This document shows positions 1 through 4,883 of a stretch of 5,203 nt of DNA, one piece after another. Within the stretch, counting starts at the first letter, position 1. Each line of letters begins with the position of its first letter. The stretch is from Frankiaceae bacterium. Lineage in GTDB: Bacteria; Actinomycetota; Actinomycetes; Frankiales; Frankiaceae. The notes beneath the pieces were generated by a model. It ran no database searches and was not told where the DNA came from. It saw only the letters and a program-made list of their open reading frames with translations. The stretch lies in contig JAVEDQ010000377.1 in the NCBI GenBank assembly GCA_030840885.1, positions 1 to 5,203 on the forward strand. Direction: 5' to 3'. The translations under genes were made by a program, and so were the position numbers.

Positions 1-173
1 TCGACGACCCGGGGCAGGCCGCCGCGAACCTCGACGGAGCGCTCCCCTACCTGCAGACGCTGATCGGCGTCGGCTACGTCGTCGACGACCCGCAGCAGGG
101 GCGGCTCGTCGGCGCGGACGAGTTGGAGGCGCTGCTACGGCACGCCTACGTGGGGCTCACGGCGCATGACTAG
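1..173 (+). CDS. C-terminal fragment of an unidentified protein, possibly a TetR-type regulator
   Basis: The frame starting at base 3 is open from the left edge to a TAG at 171-173 and encodes the last 56 residues of a gene that begins outside the window. Its codons are strongly G/C at the third position, so it looks genuinely coding. The fragment reads as two helical stretches (around ALPYLQTLIGVGY and ELEALLRHAYVGLT) joined by an acidic, glutamine-containing linker, and it ends in TAHD. The closing ELEALLRHAYVGL pattern resembles the last helices of TetR/AcrR ligand-binding domains. That is only an impression: no DNA-binding part is visible and other helical families would fit. It is convergent with the small minus-strand gene, whose stop lies 25 bases away. 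No clear terminator is seen between the two. Confidence 0.6.
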   Translation, partial: DDPGQAAANLDGALPYLQTLIGVGYVVDDPQQGRLVGADELEALLRHAYVGLTAHD

Positions 174-198
174 TCACGACCCGCGTTCGCTCGTCCCG

Positions 199-330
199 TC
201 AGCGTCGCTTCTTGCCCTTCCGCTTCGAGGGCTTGGCACCAGCCGACCTCGCGGCGGCGAGTGCGACGACGGGACAGTCCGCGCAACGCGGCTTCGAGCG
301 GCAGCAGTCGACCCGCTTCTTGTGCGCCAC
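199..330 (-). CDS. Small basic Cys-rich protein (43 aa), CC-x5-CxxCP motif
   Basis: A GTG at 330-328 opens a 43-codon frame that ends in TGA at 201-199. The protein starts MAHKKRVDCC, continues with SKPRCADCPVV, then an alanine-rich helix, and ends in a very basic tail (KPSKRKGKKRR). Cysteines fall at residues 9, 10, 16 and 19, a spacing able to bind a metal ion or form disulfides. Small actinobacterial proteins with the same K-rich start and CC...KPRC..CPVV core are familiar to me as conserved hypotheticals. I know of no established function. The basic tail suggests nucleic-acid or ribosome contact, which is inference. No convincing Shine-Dalgarno precedes the GTG. Instead an inverted repeat (331-346) abuts it, with a TAGACC hexamer 7 bases upstream that could fit a leaderless transcript. 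The frame stays open further upstream but lacks ATG and the family-like start. The gene lies 145 bases downstream of the kinase on the same strand. Confidence 0.72.
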   Translation of the reverse strand: MAHKKRVDCCRSKPRCADCPVVALAAARSAGAKPSKRKGKKRR

Positions 331-346
331 GGGTACTGGTCTACCC
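331..346 (-). repeat. Inverted repeat GGGTA-N6-TACCC abutting a start codon
   Basis: GGGTA at 331-335 and TACCC at 342-346 are exact inverted copies around a 6-base centre. The repeat ends directly against the GTG start of the small Cys-rich gene. In DNA it could be an operator over the promoter or initiation site. In RNA a 5-bp hairpin here would restrict access to the start codon. It could also be chance in GC-rich DNA. Confidence 0.35.
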
Positions 347-456
347 GAGCAGCCGTCTGGACCTCGACGCGCGCTGGGGCTTCGGTATCCGGCGGCGCCG
401 TACGGGACACGAGCCGTGGATCGGGTCTCGGCCCGCTGTCCTCCGACATCGTCCGG

Positions 457-469
457 TCCCGGTTCGGGA
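457..469 (-). terminator. Short hairpin just after the kinase stop, weak terminator candidate
   Basis: TCCCG and CGGGA form a perfect 5-bp stem around a 3-base loop, starting 6 bases past the kinase TGA in the direction of transcription. No run of T follows, so it is not a canonical intrinsic terminator. Actinomycetes often use hairpins without a U-tract, and the position fits the end of the kinase transcript. A stem this short is common by chance in GC-rich DNA. Confidence 0.25.
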
Positions 470-475
470 TCTCAA

Positions 476-1648
476 TCAGCGACGTTCTCGTCGGTCGTCT
501 GGCACCACCGGAACGGTGAGGCGGAACATAGCGCCGGGCTCGTTGTCCGGGTCGAGCCAGATCTCGCCGCCCATGGCCTCGACGAGGCGTCTGGCGATAT
601 GCAGTCCGAGGCCGGCGCCACGCTGCGTGCCCGCGCCGAGGCGCCGGAACGGTTCGAAGATCGCGGTGCGGAACTCCGGAGCAATCCCGGCTCCGAAGTC
701 CCGGACGGCTATGTGCACCATCGCCGACTCCCGACGGGCGCAGACGTGCACCGGGCGTTCCGGCGGTGAGTATTTGTCGGCGTTCGTCAGGAGGTTCGTG
801 AGCACCTGCCGTAGGCGGACGGGGTCGCAGCGCACGAGTCCGAGTTCTTCGTCCCCTCGGAAGCTGAACTCCCGTCCGGTGTCGGGCGGCATGACTTCGA
901 GCGCCCTGTCGATGACGTCCCTCGCCTCGACCACTTGCGGCCGGACGGTGAAGCCGACGTGCTGCAACTCTGCCGCCCCGAGCAGGTCCTGTACCAAGCC
1001 GGTGAGCAGCTCCGCCTGGTCGAGCATGATGCGGTAGCAGCGAGCCCGCTGCGCCGCCGACAGCGATCCCTCGCGGTTCAGCAGCGTGTGCAGGTAGCCC
1101 TTGATCGGCGTGAGCGGCGTCTTCAGCTCGTGTGAGACGGTGGTGATGAAGTCCTCGCGGGCCTGCTCGAGACGGCGCTCGGAGCGTCGAAGCTCCTGCT
1201 GGGTCTGCTCACGGGCGACGAAGGCGGCGTCGACGATCTCCTGCTGCTCTCGCCGCACCCGATCCACCAGCCGCGCCGCGAAACCCTCCGCTAACGCGCC
1301 GAGCAGCAGAGTCCACCGCTGCCGGGAGCCTTCCGAGGACGGCACGTCAACGGGTGGCTCGGCTAGGACCTCCAACGTTGTCGCGACCACCGAGGGCGCC
1401 ACGAAGTGGGCATCCACGAGCCAGGCGCCCACCCGGCTCGCGGGCTCCGCGACGAAGATCTCCCGACTGTGGAGGTCAAGGAGTTCCCGCAGCTGACAGA
1501 GGAGTTGCTGCTCGGTCTCCTGGCGGGACAGTGGGACGAAGCTGTTGCCGAGCAACGCCCGGGCCCAGCGGGCCGCGAGCGCGATGACGCGGTCGGTCTC
1601 GCTGTCCGCCACCTCCTCGACGTCGCCGCCGTCATCGGCCGGGCTCAC
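476..1648 (-). CDS. Soluble sensor histidine kinase with actinobacterial GGDEF/EAL-type N-terminal domain
   Basis: A 390-residue kinase that should autophosphorylate on histidine and pass the phosphate to a response regulator, none of which is in this window. Residues about 22-135 form a helical domain (ARWARALLGNSFVPLS, then VGAWLVDAHFVAP) resembling the N-terminal domain of many actinobacterial GGDEF-EAL proteins. A coiled coil follows at about 135-166. The H-box is SHELKTPLTPIKGY with phospho-acceptor His173. The ATPase domain has N-box residues Asn285 and Asn289, G1 DFGAG (317-321), F-box FEPF (331-334) and G2 GAGLGL (344-349), so it looks complete. There is no signal peptide or transmembrane segment, which points to a cytoplasmic sensor. 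The GTG start overlaps the methyltransferase TGA as GTGA, implying coupled translation and explaining the lack of a clear Shine-Dalgarno. A later in-frame GTG at 1612 also exists, but GAGGAG abuts it too closely. The sensed signal is unknown. Confidence 0.93.
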   Translation of the reverse strand: MSPADDGGDVEEVADSETDRVIALAARWARALLGNSFVPLSRQETEQQLLCQLRELLDLHSREIFVAEPASRVGAWLVDAHFVAPSVVATTLEVLAEPPVDVPSSEGSRQRWTLLLGALAEGFAARLVDRVRREQQEIVDAAFVAREQTQQELRRSERRLEQAREDFITTVSHELKTPLTPIKGYLHTLLNREGSLSAAQRARCYRIMLDQAELLTGLVQDLLGAAELQHVGFTVRPQVVEARDVIDRALEVMPPDTGREFSFRGDEELGLVRCDPVRLRQVLTNLLTNADKYSPPERPVHVCARRESAMVHIAVRDFGAGIAPEFRTAIFEPFRRLGAGTQRGAGLGLHIARRLVEAMGGEIWLDPDNEPGAMFRLTVPVVPDDRRERR

Positions 1649-2448
1649 CGGAGACGACCGACGCCGGCGTGACCCGCGAGCTCATGATCGGCGAGATCTC
1701 CGGCGGAACCGTCGGCCCGCCACTTGGCGATCCGGACCAGCCCGGGTTCGAGCAGTTCCATACCGTCGAAGAAGGCACGGATCTCCGGCTCCGTCCGCAT
1801 GGTCAGCGGGGTGGGGGTGCGCTGGTAGAGCTCCTCGTGACTCGCGGATACCTCGGGCCGGGACGGCGGGCTGGCATGCGACAGGACGAGGAAGCTCCCG
1901 GCCGGCAAGCGGTCGACCAGCCGACGGACGGCTGCATGAGGCTCATCTGTCTCAGGGATGAAATGAAGGACGGCGACCAAGAGGAGCGCGACCGGCCGCG
2001 TCAGATCGAGCATTCTCCGGAGTGCGGGATCACCGAAGATGGCATCGGGATCGCGCAGATCGGCCTGGAGGACAGCGGTGCGGTCGTCACCGGCCAGCAG
2101 CGCCCGACTGTGCGCCACCGCCACCGGGTCCCGGTCGACGTAGGCGACGGTGGCATCCGGCACCCAACGGCGCGCTACCTCGTGCACGTTGCCTACGGTC
2201 GGGATGCCGGAGCCGATGTCAAGGAACTGGTTCACGCCCTGCTCGGAGACGGTGCGCACCGCGCGGTGGAGGAACGCCCGGTTCGCGCGGATGATCTTCG
2301 GAAGCTCGGGCCAGAGCTCGATCGCCTCTTCCGCCATGTCCCGGTCGACCTGGAAGTTGTGCGAGCCACCTAAGTAGTAGTCGTACATGCGCGCCGCGCT
2401 CGGCCGGCTCACGTCGATCTCCGACGGCACCCAGCTCTTCGGCTCCAC
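1645..2448 (-). CDS. SAM-dependent methyltransferase, Methyltransf_19 (DUF574) family
   Basis: A 267-residue protein with the hallmarks of the actinobacterial DUF574/Methyltransf_19 family. These are PSAARMYDYYLGGSHNF at 16-32, the RANRAFLHRAVR helix at 54-65, SAM-binding motif I FLDIGSGIPT at 75-84, an acidic YVDRDP after strand 2 (103-108), ADLRDP at 129-134, and VALLLVAVLHFIPE at 153-166. A closing GSFLVLSHA precedes the variable C-terminal part. The fold is a class I Rossmann methyltransferase, expected to be cytoplasmic. The methyl acceptor of this family is not known to me, and the family is often present in many copies per actinomycete genome. The GTG start is well supported: GAGGAGG lies at 2460-2454, 5 bases before it. 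The stop overlaps the kinase start by 4 bases, so the two proteins are probably made together. The phosphatase gene ends 116 bases upstream on the same strand. Confidence 0.93.
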   Translation of the reverse strand: MEPKSWVPSEIDVSRPSAARMYDYYLGGSHNFQVDRDMAEEAIELWPELPKIIRANRAFLHRAVRTVSEQGVNQFLDIGSGIPTVGNVHEVARRWVPDATVAYVDRDPVAVAHSRALLAGDDRTAVLQADLRDPDAIFGDPALRRMLDLTRPVALLLVAVLHFIPETDEPHAAVRRLVDRLPAGSFLVLSHASPPSRPEVSASHEELYQRTPTPLTMRTEPEIRAFFDGMELLEPGLVRIAKWRADGSAGDLADHELAGHAGVGRLR

Positions 2449-2453
2449 TCCTG

Positions 2454-2460
2454 CCTCCTC
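2454..2460 (-). promoter_or_regulatory. Strong Shine-Dalgarno GAGGAGG for the methyltransferase
   Basis: On the minus strand GAGGAGG is followed by 5 bases and then the GTG at 2448-2446. This is near-perfect complementarity to the 3' end of 16S rRNA at good spacing. It fixes the start codon and suggests strong independent initiation for the methyltransferase-kinase pair. A possible 5-bp hairpin (CGCCG/CGGCG, 2465-2478) sits just upstream of it. Confidence 0.8.
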
Positions 2461-2525
2461 CCGACGCCGCGATCGGCGGCAGACAGGCCTACGGCGATCC
2501 AGTGGTCCGCCTGCTCCGAGAGATT

Positions 2526-2540
2526 CTGCCTTGACGGCAG
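2526..2540 (-). terminator. Hairpin 24 bases past the phosphatase stop, terminator candidate
   Basis: CTGCC and GGCAG form a perfect 5-bp stem with a 5-base loop in the 116-base gap between the phosphatase and methyltransferase genes. No T-run follows, so termination would be weak or non-canonical. If it works, the phosphatase and the methyltransferase-kinase pair would be at least partly separate transcripts. If not, all three form one operon. Confidence 0.3.
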
Positions 2541-2564
2541 GTGCGTGGCGACACGGACCGACAA

Positions 2565-4427
2565 TCAGTCAGTGGCGTTGAGTAGGTCCACCGACGTCGC
2601 GGCGCGGGGCCGGTCCTCGGGGTGGGCACGCAGGAGGAGCAGGGCGATGTCGTCCTCGGCGAAGCCTTGCACCTCGGCGAGAAGGCTGTCGGCGAGCTCG
2701 GCGGGAGTCAGGTGCGCCCGGTCTGCTACTGCCGAGAGAAGCCAGGTCAGGCCGTCGTCGAGGTCGGCGCCGCGACGCTCCACAAGCCCGTCGGTGTAGA
2801 GCAGCACGCTGTCACCGGCACCGAGGTCGTGCGAGTGGTCGGTGCGGGCCGTACCGGGCGCGTAACCCAGCAGCAGGTCCGGCGCATGTTCCAGCAGCAT
2901 GGTGCTGCCGTCGGCCCGTAGCAGCAGCGGAGGCGGATGGCCCGCGTTGGCCCAGCGCAGCAGCCTCGCCCCGGCGGCCTGTGCCGGTGCCTGCTCGACG
3001 CGAGCGAGGACCGCGGTGGCCAGAGTGCCGACCTCGAGGTCCCACAACGCTCGGTCGACCGCGCCCAGCACCGCCCCCGGTGGTTCTCCGATGATGTATC
3101 CGATGCCCCGCATCAGGTTCCGGACCTGGCCCATGAAGGAAGCCGACTCGCCATCGTGGCCGGTGACGTCACCCACGACCAGGCACACCGCGCCGTCGGA
3201 GAACATGAAAGCGTCGTACCAGTCCCCACCGATCTGTACCTGCTCGGCGGCCGAACGGTAGCGCACAACGATCTCGAGATGCTCGGGCTTGGGAGGAGCG
3301 GTCAGCAGGCTGCGCTGCAGCGTCTCCGACATCCTCCGGGAGATCGAAGCGATCCGCTGCTCGGCTTCGCGGACCTGGAGGCGGGCCAAGGACTGGCCGC
3401 ACTGCGCGGCGAAGGCGCCGAGCAGGCCGACTTCTTCGGAGTCGAACACGTGCGGCTTCGCCCACGACGCCGTCAAGGACCCCAGAAGCCGATCTCCGAC
3501 GCGCAGCGGCAGCGCCGCCCACGCCTCCCTGCCCGTCGCTGCGTAGAGGTCCGCCATGCCGGGTGCGAAAGCCACAGCCGCTTCGCGGTCTTTGAGCAGC
3601 ACCACCTCGCCTGTCCTCGCCGCGACCGCCGACGGCAACGGGTCGTTCAGGAGAAGCTCGGGAAACTTGGCCCGAAGCGTTTCACCGAGCGAGTCGGTGA
3701 CGGTGAGCCGCAGCAAGCCGGCAGCGTCGTCCCGGACGCCAATGGCGCCGCCGTCCACGCCGATCGCAGTCAGCCCGGCGGAGACGACGATCTCAGCCAG
3801 CTCCTCGATCGACGCCGCCGCAGCCAGTTGCAGCGCCGCGTCGGCGAGTCCTGCCAGCCGCCGCGCTGACTTCTCCCGCGCCTCCAGCGCTTGCCGCAGA
3901 TCCTGCGCCCGAGAGGACAGTTCGCCCTCAACGACCTCAGCACGCCGCTGCCAGCTCTCGCTACGGACCAGTTCGGTCTCGCGGTCGTGCCGCTCGACGA
4001 CGGAGTCAGTGACATCCTCGACACACAGCAGGAGCAGCACGGCGCGGCCGGCTGCGACCGAAATCGGAGCGCTGATCAGCGACCAGTAGCGGTGCGCCGG
4101 CGAGCCGGTCTCCCCGTCCACGACGTCGTACCTAACCAGCTGCATCCGGTCCGGCAGACCGGAATCCCGAGCCCGCTCGAAGAAGACCTGCAGCGGATTC
4201 CGGCCCTGCTCGTCCAACATCTCGGGCGCCGGTGGGAACGCCTCGAACACCGGCCGGCCGACCAGCTGGGCGCGGGTGCATCCCAGCAGTCGCAGGTATG
4301 CGTCGTTCGCTTCGACGATCACCAGGTCCGGACTCATCAACACACACGCCGTCGGAAGCGCTTCGAAGACCGCGTGGAAATCCACCCGGCCCGAGGCGGC
4401 GTCCGACACGCCGTCCCACTCGATCAA
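2565..4427 (-). CDS. PAS-GAF-PP2C (SpoIIE/RsbU-type) serine phosphatase
   Basis: A 620-residue PP2C-family phosphatase. Order: PAS (about 15-145, beginning VDFHAVFEALPTACVLMSPD), a charged coiled coil (about 145-185), GAF (about 190-350), then the SpoIIE-type catalytic domain (about 385-610). Catalytic motifs are intact: GGDWYD at 400-405, GDVTGH at 419-424, ANAGHPPP from 493, YTDG at 544-547 and DDIALL from 592, supplying the metal-binding aspartates. Relatives dephosphorylate phosphoserine anti-sigma-factor antagonists. There is no kinase-like HATPase tail and no membrane segment, so it should be a cytoplasmic sensor-phosphatase. The start is uncertain. I chose TTG at 4427, which has GGAGG 10 bases upstream; GTG at 4409 would give 614 residues but has only a weak ribosome site. 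The frame stays open upstream through the tRNA gene, yet codon usage loses its G/C third-position bias just before 4427, so longer calls are not credible. Substrate and ligands are unknown. Confidence 0.92.
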   Translation of the reverse strand: MIEWDGVSDAASGRVDFHAVFEALPTACVLMSPDLVIVEANDAYLRLLGCTRAQLVGRPVFEAFPPAPEMLDEQGRNPLQVFFERARDSGLPDRMQLVRYDVVDGETGSPAHRYWSLISAPISVAAGRAVLLLLCVEDVTDSVVERHDRETELVRSESWQRRAEVVEGELSSRAQDLRQALEAREKSARRLAGLADAALQLAAAASIEELAEIVVSAGLTAIGVDGGAIGVRDDAAGLLRLTVTDSLGETLRAKFPELLLNDPLPSAVAARTGEVVLLKDREAAVAFAPGMADLYAATGREAWAALPLRVGDRLLGSLTASWAKPHVFDSEEVGLLGAFAAQCGQSLARLQVREAEQRIASISRRMSETLQRSLLTAPPKPEHLEIVVRYRSAAEQVQIGGDWYDAFMFSDGAVCLVVGDVTGHDGESASFMGQVRNLMRGIGYIIGEPPGAVLGAVDRALWDLEVGTLATAVLARVEQAPAQAAGARLLRWANAGHPPPLLLRADGSTMLLEHAPDLLLGYAPGTARTDHSHDLGAGDSVLLYTDGLVERRGADLDDGLTWLLSAVADRAHLTPAELADSLLAEVQGFAEDDIALLLLRAHPEDRPRAATSVDLLNATD

Positions 4428-4523
4428 CGCGCACCAGCCTCCACGAGCAGCGGACCCGCACCGACATGGCCAAGCATTCGCAGGCCAGCGACTCGTCTCA
4501 CCCCCCGAACCAGCGCGTGTCGA

Positions 4524-4537
4524 TCTGCAGTTGCAGA
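4524..4537. repeat. 14-bp palindrome TCTGCA-GT-TGCAGA, candidate operator
   Basis: A perfect inverted repeat of 6-base arms around a 2-base centre lies about 97 bases upstream of the phosphatase start. The length and symmetry suit a dimeric helix-turn-helix regulator. It is immediately beside a second dyad (4540-4554) and downstream of the possible -10 hexamer. I do not recognise it as a known operator, and only one copy was noticed in this window. Confidence 0.4.
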
Positions 4538-4539
4538 CC

Positions 4540-4554
4540 CGCCCGCTTTGGGCG
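4540..4554. repeat. Inverted repeat CGCCC-N5-GGGCG
   Basis: Arms CGCCC (4540-4544) and GGGCG (4550-4554) are exact inverted copies around GCTTT on the plus strand. It sits two bases from the TCTGCA palindrome. In the leader RNA of the phosphatase gene it would form a 5-bp hairpin. Because it is GC-rich, chance occurrence is more likely than for its neighbour. Confidence 0.25.
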
Positions 4555-4719
4555 ATGACACCGTATCGGCAAGATGCGGTAGCGCTGAGCAGCTGTCCCC
4601 CACCTCGATGCGCGACCCAGAGCCACTCGCCGGCACAGCGAGTTCGCAAACCGAGATGCCGTACAGCACTCGGCCGACGGCAACGAAAGCACGCTGGACC
4701 ATGCCGGCGCAGGACCGCT

Positions 4720-4732
4720 CCCCAGAATGGGG
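4720..4732 (-). terminator. Hairpin downstream of tRNA-Ala, terminator candidate
   Basis: CCCCA and TGGGG form a perfect 5-bp stem with a 3-base loop, 21 bases past the mature tRNA 3' end on the same strand. No T-run follows. It could end the tRNA transcript or mark the processing trailer. If it does not terminate, transcription from the tRNA promoter could read into the phosphatase gene. Confidence 0.35.
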
Positions 4733-4753
4733 CAACGGCGAGGTCGAGTTGGG

Positions 4754-4826
4754 TGGAGCTGAGGGGACTCGAACCCCTGACCCCCACACTGCCAGTGTGG
4801 TGCGCTACCAGCTGCGCCACAGCCCC
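4754..4826 (-). tRNA. tRNA-Ala (anticodon GGC)
   Basis: A complete 73-base cloverleaf on the minus strand. The acceptor stem GGGGCTG/CAGCTCC contains the G3:U70 wobble pair, the identity element for alanyl-tRNA synthetase. The D-arm is GCGC with loop AGCTGGTA. The anticodon stem is CCACA/TGTGG with loop CTGGCAG, giving anticodon GGC, which reads GCC, the preferred alanine codon in this GC-rich DNA. The variable loop is GGGTC, and the T-arm AGGGG/CCCCT holds TTCGAGT. The discriminator is A. The bases after it are CCC, not CCA, so the CCA tail must be added by tRNA nucleotidyltransferase. The gene follows the histidine-phosphatase gene by 57 bases. Confidence 0.97.
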
Positions 4827-4837
4827 TTGCTCCGGAC

Positions 4838-4843
4838 ACTGTA
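4838..4843 (-). promoter_or_regulatory. Possible -10 box (TACAGT) for tRNA-Ala
   Basis: On the minus strand TACAGT matches the TAnnnT -10 consensus and lies 11 bases before the tRNA 5' end, leaving room for a short leader removed by RNase P. No good TTGACA-like -35 box is present at 16-19 bases upstream, only GAC-containing sequence at poor spacing. The tRNA may also be co-transcribed with the upstream phosphatase gene. Confidence 0.35.
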
Positions 4844-4883
4844 CCGGCCGACAGCCCGGGTCGCGTCCGCACCGATCACATGA

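Larger units (their letters stand above)
4428..4753. other. 326-base intergenic region between tRNA-Ala and phosphatase gene
   Basis: I see no credible gene here. Frames open on both strands lack the local codon bias and match no family I recognise. For the minus-strand phosphatase gene it should hold the promoter and 5' leader. Within it are a short hairpin after the tRNA (4720-4732), a TACGGT hexamer (4565-4560) that fits a -10 box but lacks a good -35 partner, two adjacent dyads (4524-4537 and 4540-4554), and GGAGG at 4442-4438 serving the phosphatase start. Confidence 0.6.

Noticed and set aside
174..449. Minus-strand open frame of 91 codons
   Set aside because: It is in a different frame from the small CC/CxxC protein, shows no family pattern, and is rich in R, S, P and T as expected of an out-of-frame translation.
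1669..2373. Plus-strand open frame of 234 codons opposite the methyltransferase
   Set aside because: The minus strand encodes a clear Methyltransf_19 protein with all motifs; the plus frame has none.
2465..2478. Hairpin CGCCG-N4-CGGCG just upstream of the methyltransferase Shine-Dalgarno
   Set aside because: Only 5 bp of pure GC, common by chance here. It does not cover the ribosome site, so I did not list it as a regulator.
2937..3869. Plus-strand open frame of 310 codons
   Set aside because: It lies entirely opposite the phosphatase catalytic and GAF coding region. Composition is rich in R, G, H and Q, typical of a shadow frame.
4428..4820. N-terminal extension of the phosphatase to give a 751-residue protein
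   Set aside because: It crosses the tRNA-Ala gene, its codons lose the third-position G/C bias, and no domain is visible before the PAS domain.
4754..4826. Attachment site of an integrated element at the tRNA
   Set aside because: No direct repeat of the tRNA 3' end and no integrase or phage gene is visible in this window.
3891..4883. Long plus-strand open frame of 330 codons
   Set aside because: It is antisense to the PAS-GAF-PP2C gene and the tRNA, contains translated tRNA sequence, and has no recognisable domain. Long antisense frames are expected in GC-rich DNA.
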